Source of the DNA: Protula sp. h YS-2021
Lineage: Eukaryota > Annelida > Polychaeta > Sabellida > Serpulidae
NCBI GenBank assembly: GCA_949752745.1
Contig: OX457026.1
Coordinates: 26,598,116 to 26,662,115, forward strand
DNA length: 64,000 nucleotides
Direction of reading: 5' to 3'
In this document: in pieces, positions 25,316 through 36,020 of the stretch
How the letters are laid out: the number at the start of each line of letters is the position of its first letter
Position numbering within the stretch: position 1 is the first letter of the stretch
Made by a program: the position numbers and the translations under genes
The notes under the pieces: model-generated
Databases searched by the model: none
The model's input: only the letters and a program-made list of their open reading frames with translations
Told to the model about the DNA's origin: nothing

Positions 25316-25771
25316 CTATTGAAAGCAGCAAAAGAGGCTCTAAACTACAACATATCCGACCTTCTCATACCATACTCCGACTTTAAACCCCATATCTCAA
25401 GTTATGTAAAAAACCTTTGGCAACAAAATTGGAACGAACAAAGAAATAACAAACTCTTTCAAACCCAACCAACAATTGGACACAAGCAGCTAGCTCTTGA
25501 CAATATTCGCGACACAACGGTTATACTTAGAGCTCGAATCGGGCATGCATACATCACCCACGGATATCTTCTGAGAGGCGAAGCGCCTCCAGAATGTATT
25601 GGTTGTCAAGAACGTCTGACTGTAAAACATATTCTACTCAATTGTCTAGATTTTCAAAACATTCGCTCACGCTTCTATAGTGTGAATTCCATGAAAAACC
25701 TTTTTACAAAGGTAGCACCAAGCAAAATTATTTCTTTTTTGAAAGAAATACACTTGTACAGTAAGTTTTAA
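25316..25771 (+). CDS. 5'-truncated Jockey/CR1-type LINE: RNase H-side C-terminus
   Basis: An intact 151-codon reading frame of a non-LTR retrotransposon polyprotein end. Visible features are the IPYSDFKP entry motif, W-x3-W spacing (LWQQNW), RARIGHAYITHGYLLRGE, and the terminal zinc-knuckle-like C-x2-C-x7-H-x4-C (CIGC...HILLNC). In the family this follows reverse transcriptase (RT) and RNase H. The upstream RT is absent, so the copy was 5'-truncated, as expected from target-primed reverse transcription. The absence of stops suggests a fairly recent insertion. The listed start is only where homology begins; the real start codon lies in the missing part. Confidence 0.8.
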   Translation, partial: LLKAAKEALNYNISDLLIPYSDFKPHISSYVKNLWQQNWNEQRNNKLFQTQPTIGHKQLALDNIRDTTVILRARIGHAYITHGYLLRGEAPPECIGCQERLTVKHILLNCLDFQNIRSRFYSVNSMKNLFTKVAPSKIISFLKEIHLYSKF

Positions 25772-25925
25772 ATTGAATTTAGTTGGTTTTAGATTATACA
25801 CTACTTGTTATGTCTATTTTAATTGATTTTAGTTTCAACTGAGTCTTCCTATAGCAACAGAACAGACACAATATGACCCTTACGGGTTGCCGGTGTCGTT
25901 AAACAAATCAATCAATCAATCAATT
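25772..25925 (+). mobile_element. LINE 3' UTR with (AATC)n tail
   Basis: Follows the LINE stop codon. It carries a GACCCTTACGGGTTGCCGG block (small hairpin) typical of Jockey-group 3' ends, then GTCGTTAAAC and an (AATC)n tail. It marks the 3' boundary of the insertion. Confidence 0.7.
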
Positions 25926-26275
25926 GAAATTTTTATTTATTTATTTTTTTTTTATATTTTCAATTTTTTTTTATATTTTTCTGGCACAAGAACAAAAGTT
26001 GTTTATATAGTCTGCAACATAAAACGATGAAATCATGAAAATAATTCCATTCTGTGACATTCGATTTATCGGTAGTCTATTCCGGAATAGCCTACCAGAA
26101 AATATCTGGTTTCTTATTTGCATAAAATTTCTTATTTTAAATTATACTGTGTTTACTATAAAATACGTTTGGGCAAAACTTCAAGTGTAGCAAAAATGTA
26201 CTTTTCTCTGAATTAGCTACTCCTCGAATCCAAAGACATCACACTCAAAGCCAGCTACCTGAACGGCAGCTTTGA

Positions 26276-26521
26276 ACCAGATCTGTTGAATGTGACAACG
26301 ATACCCGTACAAACAACCACGCGGAGGTTTTCCACCGCAAGTGGAACGGAGATGTTGCCGGATGTCAACCCGTGACTATAGTACTTCATTCGAAAGACGA
26401 ACAGAAGACTACAGAGCTGCCGCGCTTCGCAGCTGACGGGGGTCGACCAACTCCCAAAAGGAAAAGAAAGTGGCGCCATCTGGAATCCCGCTTCCGAACC
26501 ATCAGAGGGTCAGTACAGTGA
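26276..26521 (+). pseudogene. Relic of MULE/FLYWCH-type transposase C-terminus
   Basis: This frame (82 codons with stop) reads ...DTRTNNHAEVFHRKWN, the RTNN-x-E-x-(F/W)-H signature near the end of MULE-type (FLYWCH-associated) transposases. Downstream is a basic PTPKRKRKWRHLE segment where that family has a K/R-rich 'RYR.L..R' tail. The frame is preceded by an in-frame stop and lacks the catalytic DDE part, so it is a fragment. The middle region is diverged. AATAAA-like signals at 26918-26945 could be a host or element poly(A) site. No TIR could be assigned. Confidence 0.6.
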
Positions 26522-26969
26522 GGGCACAGGGAGTTTACCTCGTTACTGGAAGGCTATGGTGAATGCAGTCATGGAGTTTGCATAGACAGCACGAACAAGA
26601 TGAACTTAATGAACACTGCATGAAAAGTTATTCTGACGGTTTCTCACAGGATGACGACAGGGTTTTGTGTAAAAGTTATGCTTTTTTATGAACATGCATG
26701 AACAGTTTATGAACAGAGAGTGGAGTGTGAGTCACTGTGCATTTTTGTGGATAATGTGTGCTAATTAACACGTATGAGCATATATGAACAGAGCATGCAC
26801 ATTTTACGAACAGAGTCTTTAACGTGTACCATTTTAGTTTCAGCGAGCACAGATATGAAGTTCAGCACTTGTAGAACTTCTAAAGTTTTAGCGACCACAG
26901 GTATTTTGTGATATGAGCCAGAAATAAAATAACGTTTAATAAAGAAGGGTGTTTTTGAAGAACTAAGTT

Positions 26970-27083
26970 TTCCCGCGTAGGCCTAATGAGTGTAGGTCTA
27001 GTCGGGCGTAAGGCTAATGCGCATCGAAAAATCCCCGCGTAGGCCTAGTGAGGCATAGGCGTAATGGGTACAACCGCGTAGAC
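26970..27083. repeat. GCGTAGGCCTAGTGAGG minisatellite
   Basis: About five diverged ~22-25-bp units. It continues after the SINE composite (27505 onward, GGGGCGTAGTTCTAGCGG), showing that the composite inserted into this array. Confidence 0.7.
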
Positions 27084-27088
27084 CTAGT

Positions 27089-27499
27089 ATTGTATTGTAT
27101 TCTATTGTTCTTTAGACCTCTTTCAACTGCTATGGTCATATCGGGATCCCTTGCCACATTATACTGAAATGGGGCATTCCAGCCCTCCTTCTAACCTTAC
27201 ATGTGGAGTGCTTCACAGGGTAGCAAGGAGGAGTCCCAATTTTAAAGTCTTAGGTATGAGCCGACCGGGGTTTGAACCCACGATCTTCGAGTGTCGAGGC
27301 GGACACTCTAACCACTAGGCCACCGAGGCTGACACTGAATACAACGGACTAAAATTTTCTGCTCGGAATATTCTGACAAAATCTGTTTATAGCCGCCTCT
27401 TACAACAAATATCTTCTTCAATAGTTTTTGCATTGCATTTAAAGGCCGAGAGTGCGCTCGTAGTAAACTTCCTTATCACTGACTGAAATAAATAAATCA
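27089..27499 (-). mobile_element. SINE-containing composite repeat, copy 2, with target duplication
   Basis: Second copy of 6360-6778. The tRNA-like head on minus is at 27257-27329 with the same A and B boxes. CTAGT occurs on both sides (27084-27088 and 27500-27504) within an otherwise continuous minisatellite, so the ~411-bp unit moved as a whole. Identity to copy 1 is high, about 90% by eye. Confidence 0.75.
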
Positions 27500-27579
27500 C
27501 TAGTGGGGCGTAGTTCTAGCGGAGATGTCGAATTGTCTTACTGTTTCGTTGTGTGGAACATATAAAAAATACGACGGTT

Positions 27580-27830
27580 CTTCTATAGAAATCAGTTGAT
27601 TACAACACGCTAAAAGTGCATGAGGAACTCATAAGATTTCATCTCAACGCGTTTTTTGTTTGGTACTTTGAAACCGTATCAGTTGATTTCAATTCGCTTT
27701 TATTTGTACACGATTTCGCGTCAAAGTGTGTGTATCAAACTCGTATCGGTTGATATCAACGCGGACAGTTTGAATATTATATGTTATATCAGATTTATGT
27801 CGGTTGAAAATAACGCACACACTGCTGAAT
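27580..27830. repeat. Degenerate ~50-65-bp repeat of CAGTTGATTTCAA
   Basis: Copies near 27590, 27640, 27680, 27745 and 27800 share (T)ATCxGTTGAT-TCAA-CGC. Non-coding. Confidence 0.45.
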
Positions 27831-28078
27831 GCAACTGGTTATTGGCGAAACAGGTTAAAAAAATCAAATATATATGTTACAGGCTATGATTACAACCAGG
27901 AAATGTATACATTTCCTAAAATGATCAGGCTATGTCTACAATTCCTGACTCAATCAGGCAATGTATACATTTCCTAGAAAAGACCAGGAAATGCACACAT
28001 TGCCTGGATTTGCTGCTAAAAAATTGTAGTCTTTGCCTTAAACCTATTTTGTATGTTAAAGAAAACTCCCATTGACAT

Positions 28079-28600
28079 TTATTTAAAACTTAAAGACTTT
28101 CCGCGGCAGCAATAATCGCGGGAAAGAATCGGTCGAACGACACACCCTTTTACGGTCGTTCTCTTTTTCTTACGCTGACATTCAACACACAGCGAAATGA
28201 AAATGTTCACCGCCGATTTTTGAACCTTTACGTACTTTCTTGCAAGTTCTTTCAACATTTTCTCTCGTCCACCGTGCCCCGTGACAACATGAGCTCGCTT
28301 GATAACATCGTACACATTTTCAAAAGCCACATACTACAAGGTATTTTCATCTGGTGTCTTTTTCTTTTTGATTACTTTCTGAACATCTCCACAAACCAAG
28401 ACATCGTACTATTTTATAATGTAATATTGCCGTAACGTTTTTTTCTGTGCCTGTTTGGCTTCTAAAATTTCGCTAATCAGCAGTTCGTATTGCTCCTTCG
28501 AAATTAAAGTACTTTTTTCTTATCTGCTTTTGTGTATAATTCTTTTTTCAATTGCGCCGTAAAACGGCCGTAATATCAGTATCCATTGCTTATCTTGTAT
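28079..28600 (-). pseudogene. KRBA2-like integrase N-terminal (zinc-binding H2C2) fragment
   Basis: The best frame (28079-28330) contains VIKRAHVVTGHGGREKM, KYVKVQKSAVNIFISLCVECQ and a basic linker ending VRPILSRDY. This is the H-x4-H...C-x2-C integrase zinc-binding domain of the family annotated as 'KRAB-A domain-containing protein 2-like' in invertebrates. Homologous sequence continues upstream to about 28600 but with stops and frameshifts. The catalytic DDE core is absent. It sits between the TIRs of a Ginger-type element, which explains its presence; it is not a host gene. Confidence 0.75.
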
Positions 28601-28894
28601 TCTTGAATTTTGGAGTGAATGAAGAAGTTTTCGGGTTCCGATTTTGGAACGCCTGAGAAAATATGTTGCCTTTCACCCATTGAATTTTGTGAAGTTTAAA
28701 TTTCTATGCATCACAGGTTCTTTTCAAGAAGTAACATCTTTGATATTTACATGAAACACTTCAAAGTAGTCTTTGAAAATATCAAAGCGCATCAAAATTG
28801 CAATTCTAACTTGACAGTGAAGAGTCAAATTTGTCCTGGATTATTAATTGCAATCATAAGTTGAAAGACAAAATTCAAAATTTCACTGCGTTAT

Positions 28895-29151
28895 CAATTG
28901 AAGGGGTCCATGCATAAACTTGATAACTCCACTTATCAAGAAAATGCACTATTACCACCACGGTATTTCTTGGCCTCTGTTCTATCACATATGTAAGCCT
29001 TACACCTCAAAACGGATTAGAAGTGGAAATTTTTTAGGAAAATGCGATGGGAAAAACCTATGTTTGTTACTAAATTTTCAAACTTTTGAAGCGTTTTTCT
29101 CCACTGCTGATAACTGCAGTTATCAAGTTTATGCATGGACCCCTTCAATTG
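28895..29151. mobile_element. 257-bp MITE nested in the Ginger element
   Basis: TIRs of ~35 bp: GAAGGGGTCCATGCATAAAC at 28900 onward is inverted at 29113-29147, extending inward into CTTGATAACTxCAxTTATCA. AATT flanks both ends and one copy restores a continuous flanking repeat, consistent with a 4-bp duplication. A shorter TT/AA reading is possible because the junction is palindromic. The element sits inside ~65-bp degenerate repeats (ATTGCAATCxxAxxTTGAAA). Confidence 0.65.
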
Positions 29152-29629
29152 CAATCCTAGCATGAAAAACAAAATTCGAAGGCTGCAATGAGCAACTAAT
29201 TGCAATCACATCTTGAAAGAGAAAATTCAAATTTGGCACAAAAATTAAAAATGATAATGAAAAATGTCAAAACAAATAAATTGCAATAAATTGTGGGAAG
29301 GGGGAGGGGAGTTTGATTAATAAAATATCAGAAACAGAAAACTTAAGCACAGGTAGTTCATAAATCGTAGTGATATTTAAATTTTGTTTTTATCCGAGAA
29401 AATAAAATAAAAGTTTTAAATAAATGTCAATGCGAGTTTTCTTTAACATACAAAATACGTTTCAGGCAAAGACAATTTTTTAGCAGCAAAACCAAGCAAT
29501 GTGTGCATTTCCTGATCTTTTCTAGGAAATGTATACATTGCCTGATTGAGTCAGGAATTGTAGACATAGCCTGATCATTTTAGGAAATGTATACATTTTC
29601 TGGTTGTAATCATAGCCTGTAACATATAT

Positions 29630-30150
29630 ATAAAGTACGAGGAAACCTCGAGGACAATCAAAAATAGAGAAAACAAATAAAAATCAGAAAAACACGCAAA
29701 GCACACAGATTTTTTTCTTTGACAATACTTTTATCGAGTCGTCAAAATTTCACTGATCAACTCAACTTCTGTACACGTGACAGATGTGATAACAAGTTCG
29801 ACCCCCTCTCCTCAACAATCCGTGATCTACAAGCAGTGATTGGTACGTTGTTTCGCACAAGTTAATGAGAACATTAATCTCACAACCATCTCGTGCCTCG
29901 TTTTTCCCTGTCAAGAAGAACGCCTTGCACCAAAAACTCGCGTTCAGTTTAGTTGAACACTTTTCTACAAGACAACCCAGCGAACCGAATAACAGTGACA
30001 TAAACGCATTACATTTAGATTTGTTTTGAAACCTGATACATTTTTTCTACAGCATATATATATATATATATACCATTAGTCTAAAATTAGGTCTTGTGGT
30101 AAAGAAACCTGATTTGTATATTTCCAGTCAGCGTTCTATGCCAGTTTGAA
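29630..30150. other. No gene seen
   Basis: AT-rich. The minus ORF at 29762-30001 has no recognisable motif. A short (TA)8 lies at 30056-30071. Confidence 0.5.
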
Positions 30151-30153
30151 CGA

Positions 30154-30704
30154 GGTACGGAAAAATGGTTACGGAAAAAATGTTAGCGGAAATAATGTTA
30201 AACGGAAACAATGGTAAACGAAAAAAATGGTAAACGGAAAGAATCGTGAAGCGTAAAAAACGGAAAAAATTGCAATGTACTCAGGCATTCAATCAGGCTT
30301 GATTTTTTTTTCAAATAAAAAGTCCTGCATGCTTACTCAACATCAAAGAAAGTCCACTCAACAAATTCACTGCCACAAGATGCCCGGTTTTGTGCATCTT
30401 TCAGGAGACTATAATCCCTGGGTGCACATTACGGGAGGATTAAAAGCCCCCCTTGCACGCGCTGCAGTTAATCCCTGCATTACTCATGTGTTACTAGAAC
30501 AATGCATAGGCAGAGGCGAATTGAAAATAATTACAAATCGCAAAGTAGGACAAAAGCTTATATAAGCTTATACATCTATACGTCAAATAAAGATTAAACA
30601 TGTTGATGGCCTTTTCACTGTGTTAAATTTTACCATTTTTCGTTTCCAGCACTTAATCATATTTTCCGTTTACCATTTTCCCGTTTTCCGTTATTAGTCA
30701 CCCC
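30154..30704. mobile_element. TIR element with TAAACGGAAAAAATGG sub-repeats, copy 1
   Basis: The left end holds six or seven direct copies of a ~16-mer (ACGGAAAAAATGGTAA). The right end (30630-30704) carries the same motif inverted and, read inward, begins GGGGTGACTAATAACGG. The interior (~30280-30620) is homologous to 47080-47396. No transposase and no clear target duplication. Confidence 0.65.
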
Positions 30705-31095
30705 GTCGCCGCGAAGCGCGAAGCGGAGAACTACTGAATTTGGGTCCGTCCGCCATTCCGTCTGTCAATTTTTCGGATATGATGTCTTTTATGCGTTATA
30801 TCGAGGGATTCCATTTAAACCTTACATTGGAAAAGAATATAGGTTGTAGTTTTACACCTGGGTGAAGGTTTTGCAGGCCGCCAAAAAAAATTTGTCCTAG
30901 GGCCTTTGTCGAAAGTCCAAATATCTTAGGCCTTCAAAATCTTTTGAGAGATAGATCTCGAAGACTATGCGAGGGATTCCATTTAAACCTTGCGTAGGGA
31001 AGGAATAAAGGGTGTAGTTGTGCACCTGGGTGTAGGTTCTGGCGGCCGTCGAAAAATGTGTCCTAGGGGCTAATGAAATTTCGTAACAAATCAGA
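30705..31095 (-). mobile_element. Two-unit ~190-bp tandem repeat with hairpin end
   Basis: GAGGGATTCCATTTAAACC blocks at ~30805 and ~30970 define two diverged units. On minus they lead into a GACAGACGGAATGGCGGACG microsatellite-like stretch and a CCGCTTCGCG...GCGG hairpin abutting the element at 30704. Same 3' architecture as the other pearl-like repeats, in reverse orientation. Confidence 0.5.
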
Positions 31096-31329
31096 CATTT
31101 TTTTCACAAAGATGTATCCGGACATGTGTTATTTTTAAATCTTTTTATTGAAATCTTGGCACTGCACGCCTGCGGGGGGGGGGGGGGACTTAAGTCGGTT
31201 TCACTGACAAACTCGTTTCCGTTACCATTACACCTTACAACACATATCCGGGCCAGATGGATACTCGAGCAACGAGCGATGGACGAGACAGCGCGGATGA
31301 AGTTCAGGCCCGCTAAATGAAGATGCATC

Positions 31330-32695
31330 GTTCTAAAAAAAAGCCAGATCAGTCAGTTCATCTTGGAGATCCAGGATAAAGAAATCCCATCCACTGTAGC
31401 AGTCCTCTCAAGTGTTAAGGGAGTTGGTGTGATGACAACCTGAAGGACTTCACGATCGGCAAACGTCTTGGACATCAAACAGAAACACCATAAATCAGGT
31501 CTTCCTGAAAAGTTTAAGGCGCTTGTCTTTCCAGCACGAACCGCTACTCAGACTACTGTGAAGATGGTTAGGAGTACCACAATGTTCCTCGTCAATAGGT
31601 CTACACGGCAAGGCACCCGAACTCAAATTGCTCTCTCCGCAGTCATAGAACAATTCAAGGCAGGGAAATCATGACACTGAAAGACACCAAGCATGGCAAA
31701 ACTAGAGCAGTGTCCACAGCCAACATATTCCCCACAGGTACCTCCATCAGTTAAACAAGGCCATCAATAGTTGATCAAGAGCTGAAATTTTCCAAGTCCA
31801 GTTGGTGCATTTTCCTTGGACGAACCTGGTCCATTTACAATACCGATCTGTGTTTGTACATTGTGTGGAATAAATCTGGGAAGCAACAATCAAGGTACAT
31901 ACGGGCGGCAAATGGGAGGTAGATGAGGCAGTGCAGGAAAGGACTTCGGCACACAGACGTGTCGAAGCCAAGTTGCCATGACAAAGCGGGGAACAAAACA
32001 GGATGGCATATGGAAGTACACATCCTATCAACTTCGGTTCTTACTGAGGGCTGTTTACGATGTACTCCAACAAATCTGGCAACTGGGGAATGTTTGAAGA
32101 CCTAAAATGCTTACCCTAACTAGGAATAAGCTAACATGGACATATTCTTTCTTCATGTCAAGTGATTCAGGGGCGGTACAGATGGAGACACGACCAAGTT
32201 TTGAAGACACTCCCTCCCCACCCCCTCCAAGACTTTGGAGAACGAGAGAAGACCAACTACAAAAAATGACAGCCTACCAAATTTCATCAGCTTCGTCACT
32301 GCAGTGGTGCACGCTACACCAGCAAAAAAAGAACTTAAGCATTATCTTCAGTATGGCAAAAGACTGGGAGCTGAAGAGCGACTTTAGAAAGAAGCTGGTA
32401 TTTCCATCCGCAGCAGAGACCACACTTCGACTAGGTGTCCGACCATTCTCAGAGAACACATCAAGCTAGTGGCGATAGCACTAACAGTACCATTGGAGAT
32501 GCGTTGCCAGGAGGCCTACAATATTGGTGTGGAACTTTCTAGTAGAAGTGGAAGCAGCCCTAGGTGTCCGAGGAAGAGCCAGGAAGACAGCCGTCAACAT
32601 CATGGCTCAGACAGCAGAGAGAGGGAGAGCGTCCAGTTGGTCCTACATGAAAATGAGCTTAAAGCAGCTCTGTCCCTAACGATTTTCAGATGATG
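31330..32695 (+). pseudogene. Degraded non-LTR retroelement, post-RT region
   Basis: Read across frameshifts and stops, plus-strand fragments in order are: TRTQIALSAVIEQFKAGK (~31617-31670), LRFLLRAVYDVL (~32025), RYRWRHDQVL (~32175), AKDWELKSDFRKKLVFP (~32358), KLVAIALTVPLEM (~32465) and ALGVRGRARKTAV (~32555). From memory, 'FL..AVYDVLP', 'RY.WRHD.VL' and 'LTVPWE' followed by a 'LG..G...R.AV' tail occur in that order downstream of the reverse transcriptase in a multicopy retroelement protein of aquatic animals. Their colinearity makes chance unlikely. The gene is dead, with many stops, and another repeat (31702-31875) interrupts it. Confidence 0.65.
31702..31875 (+). mobile_element. Dispersed repeat 'AGAGCAGTGTGC', copy 3 (short)
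   Basis: 174-bp version of the 35117-35576 family, from CTAGAGCAGTGT to GTGTGGAATAAAT, lacking the microsatellite. It splits the retroelement relic, so it inserted after that element. Confidence 0.6.
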
Positions 32696-32739
32696 GTCAG
32701 TTTCTGGCTTCAGGTCTTGGTCTTAACTCTCATTGTCAC

Positions 32740-33430
32740 GATCAGTTTCAACAAGGTTCCTTTTATGAGGTCTTTTGGCCCCAAAGAGTCAAAATTTAGC
32801 TCTGAATTACCCTCCAACCGTTTTCAAAATACAGGGGCTATGTGACCTTGGCCTTTGACACGGACAGCCAGGTCACGAGGTTACCTCTTATTTAAACTAC
32901 TTAAAAATAACTGTTAAACTCAATTTAATATTGACCTCAAAGATCTAAGGAAAAAATATTTGCGATTTAAGTGGGAGTTTCCTGGAAACCAAACAAGCTG
33001 AAACAGGGGAGAGGGAAGGGAAGAAAGTTTCAGAATAAATACAAATGTACTGCCATTTGGAAATGACATTTCCAAACTGGAAATACAACAACAGTCTGAA
33101 TGGCTTTTCAGCTATCAATTCCCCATTTCTTCCACACTTGGCTAAGTAACCTATTGAACAATCCTTCTCTATGTAGTTTTCAAGGAGCTGATTTCTTGTA
33201 TTCGTGTGAGGCCAGCAGAGGGTTGGGTTCTGGCCATGGGTCCTTTCCTCAAATTACAGTATTTATTTCAAAACATCAGCGGTATGTCACGCTATTGCAC
33301 AATATCCTTTGTCATGGATTTTTAAACTTTTTACCCTTTAGATTAAGTTGTCGACACTTTAAATTACGAGTTTTCGATGTTTATGTAAGTCAGCTTTTAG
33401 TTCAGTACACGGGACGAGTACTGTACGAGT
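32740..33430. other. No gene; one copy of the CCTTGACC-type repeat
   Basis: 32755-32890 shares 'ttttggcccaaagagtc', 'ctctaaccgttttc' and 'tgaccttg' words with 43800-44285. Beyond that, unique sequence. The 217-codon ORF starting 33100 is not protein-like. Confidence 0.5.
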
Positions 33431-33439
33431 ACACGGAAA

Positions 33440-33570
33440 AGTTTAGTGTTAAGACGACTCTGCTCAGATATCCGAGTCTATCCTCTAGCGACGTGGAATC
33501 GATGTCGGATACGTTGAATCGATTATCCAGTGAATTTTCGCATACATACTTCATTCAAAAAAAAAAATGT
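33440..33570 (+). repeat. Dispersed repeat 'GACGTGGAATCGAT', copy 1
   Basis: Contains CTATCCTCTAGCGACGTGGA, then GATACGTTGAATCGATTAT and an A-run. Two longer relatives lie at 39640-39940 and 46690-46960. Confidence 0.6.
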
Positions 33571-34560
33571 CACAAAACCCTAACCAGTTCGAGAGGTCAT
33601 CCATGTAAATACTCACCCAGAGGTTCGTCAAAACGTTTCACACGCTTTGGCATAAATGCTTTTACAGGACACGCAGCCGTGACATTGAATGACGACACAA
33701 AATATGATCTGTTCGAGAGCTCACCCACAAGAAGCCCACACCACGTTTCATAAAATTGGCCGGAACAGTGTTTTACAAAGGAAAGCGTGACGCACTAGAA
33801 AGGCAAAGGGTCAAGTCAAAAAAAAAAAAATATCATTCCTCTCCTGACTGCCAAGCGAGGGCGTAACTATGCAGCTGCAGCAAGAAATCGTCGTGAAATC
33901 CAAAGCGGCGAAAAATACATGCACTATATATATATAGGTTACTGTGAATCTGTCCAATCAGTGACTTCATAAAGTCACTGAAATTATCCGTGAATCTGTC
34001 AAATCTGTGGAAAATATCGTACATAATGTTGTTGCAGTTGATAAACACCATTAAAATAAGGTCTAAGACAGTTATGTGATGATTTTGAAATTGTGTGACA
34101 GGCCCGTTGTTAACTTTAAGACTTCATTCTTTTTTGTTGTCAAAAAAAAAAACGTCTAAAAATAGCTTAGAGAACTTGCGTGGTCGCAAAATTAACCAAG
34201 CATTTTCTCTGTTGTTGCTTACTAAGCTTGTTACTACGATTGTTCTTTATGATTACCAACATTATTTTCTTAACACTTCACCTTCAGACGTTTAATTATC
34301 CATAAGCTTTTCTAATTTGGCAGATCCCCTGATAATTTCAGCGACTTTGTAAAGTTAATGCCTTGACAGATTCGCTGTAACAATTTTCAGCCCTTTTAAC
34401 TCTTTTTTTAATAGGTGTAGTATTTCTGCACTCTCGATTTAACCGTAGATGTTACATTTTTTTTTAATTCCAAACGTCGGTTTATTCAGTATTTATTATA
34501 AACTGTACAACATGTATTGCTTGACTTTCACATTAAGTGCCGGTTAACTGGTTGTTGTTT
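33571..34560. other. No gene seen
   Basis: AT-rich. Includes a CAGTGACTTCATAAAGTCACTG palindrome at ~33958 and several A/T runs. No exon I can support. Confidence 0.5.
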
Positions 34561-34568
34561 TTTTTTTC

Positions 34569-36020
34569 AGTCTCGCCCCTGCACTTGTGAACATATAGCT
34601 TGGCTAGAGCTGCCCGGCGTATCACTTTGGTGTGTCCGGTGTTCCTGTACTGAGAAACATCCGTTCGGAGAAACACCCCTTTACTATGGGAGTCTACGCG
34701 AAATGAGTTTTGCAAGTAAAAGGATGGGGGCAGGGATGTTTACGAGCACGGCGCTTTTCTCAAAAGTTCTAGCATTTTTTTTTCGGAAAAGGGTTATTTT
34801 TGAACAACAGATAAGGGGGTTTCAAGTACTTATTTGATTTTAACGCCCAGTGTTTAAGAAGTCAATAAATGATACAAGATGCATGAAATAACTTGATTAT
34901 TTCACTTTAATAGGGCACTAGGAATAACCCATACTCCAAGTTCTCGGTAATAAAAGAACAATTGCGATTGCCCTTAATCTCAGATCTCAGCAATAAATTC
35001 ATGAAACTGCATGTAGACCAGCAAATTACTAGTAATAGGAGTAATACTAAAAGAATTCAAAGAGCATCAATAATAATAACAATAAAAGTAATAATAATAG
35101 TCATAATAATAGTAATTAGAGCAGTGTGCATAGCCCACGTATTCGACCCATCAGCTAAACAAGGCCATCAATAGTCAATCAAGAGCTGAAATTTTCCAAG
35201 TCCAGTTGGTGTATTTTCCTTGGACGAACCTGGCCCATTTACAATACCGCTCTGTGTTTGTTCCCATAAAAGCTACACACTAAGTTTCATTAAAATTCTT
35301 GTAGCAGTTTTTAAGTTGTCGTGTTAACAAACTCACAAAATAGTCAATGAAGAGATGAAATTTTCAGTCCAGCTGGTCCATTTTCCTTACACGAATCTAG
35401 CCCATTTACAATACTGATCTGTGTTTATTCCCATAGAAGCTACATACCAAGTTTCATTAAAATCCTTGCAGCAGTTTTTAAGTTATCGTGCTAACAAGCT
35501 GTTGATGACAGACCGACAGACCGACACACCCTCGATCGCATATATTCCCCACTGGTTCAACCTGTGCGGAATAAATAATAAATTTTGTCCGTAGCCGACC
35601 TTTTGTCTGTCTTCGAACTTTTTTCACGAGATATTTTGTCGTGTATCAGATATCAGTTTAACTAAGCAATGTATTCATTCCTAAACGGCTGGATTGCATC
35701 TTTACAGTGTATGAGAAAAGGAAACCCCTGTTGCATTATATTATATAGTTATTGTTAAATAAAAAACAGTGAGAAATGACTGTTATTTCTCTTTAAAGTT
35801 TCCTTTAAAATAACCCCGTGTCCTTTATTTTTAACCTCAATTACTTTGCTTACTGGGTCGGCCACGCGTTTGGTCAGGGGACTATAAATGGGATAAGTCA
35901 TGTTTCTGAGCACGGTAACTTCTCAGAACGCTCCGGTTCGTTCCCAAAAACGGGGGATGTTTCTCCGCACGGGGATGTTTCTCAGCACGGAACACCGGCC
36001 AAAAATTTGGTGTGGCGAGA
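34569..36020. mobile_element. TIR element with GCTGAGAAACATCCCC sub-repeats
   Basis: Left end (34569-34690) and inverted right end (35930-36020) share TCTCGCC, CCGGTGTTCC and one to three copies of GTGCTGAGAAACATCCCC. The left TIR has an extra ~45 bp. A separate repeat (35117-35576) is nested inside. The fine-looking splice acceptor at 34570 coincides with the TIR edge, so I do not call an exon. Confidence 0.55.
35117..35576 (+). mobile_element. Dispersed repeat 'AGAGCAGTGTGC', copy 2 (long)
   Basis: Starts TAGAGCAGTGTGCATAGCCC. It contains a ~170-bp internal duplication (CCAAGTCCAGTTGGT... and CAGTCCAGCTGGTCC...), a GACAGACCGACAGACCGAC microsatellite, and ends in a hairpin (ATTCCCCAC...GTGCGGAAT) plus AAATAAT. 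Preceded by an AAT-rich simple tract (34990-35110). Confidence 0.65.

Larger units (their letters stand above)
27875..29624 (-). mobile_element. Ginger-type DNA transposon, complete ends, degraded integrase
   Basis: TIRs of ~215 bp (27875-28090 and 29410-29624) are roughly 95% identical by eye. They begin TGTTACAGGCTATGATTACA and end with the complement, giving 5'-TGT...ACA-3' termini. TATA flanks both sides (27871-27874, 29625-29628) as a 4-bp target duplication. TGT/ACA ends, a 4-bp duplication and a retroviral-type integrase fragment inside are the description of Ginger elements. Most of the integrase is missing, so it is a 1750-bp deletion derivative. A 257-bp MITE-like element is nested at 28895-29151. 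Confidence 0.85.

Noticed and set aside
26216..26374. Plus-strand terminal exon (open frame after TTTCTCTGAATTAG, ending TGA at 26374)
   Set aside because: The overlapping frame matches a MULE transposase tail much better; the acceptor is weak.
33100..33753. 217-codon plus-strand ORF
   Set aside because: No domain or compositional signal, and it crosses a dispersed repeat (33440-33570) and an A-run.
34571..34715. Cys-rich exon with an excellent acceptor (T-run plus CAG) and a GTAAAA donor
   Set aside because: The sequence is the TIR of an element whose other arm lies at 35930-36020; the splice-like signals coincide with the element edge.
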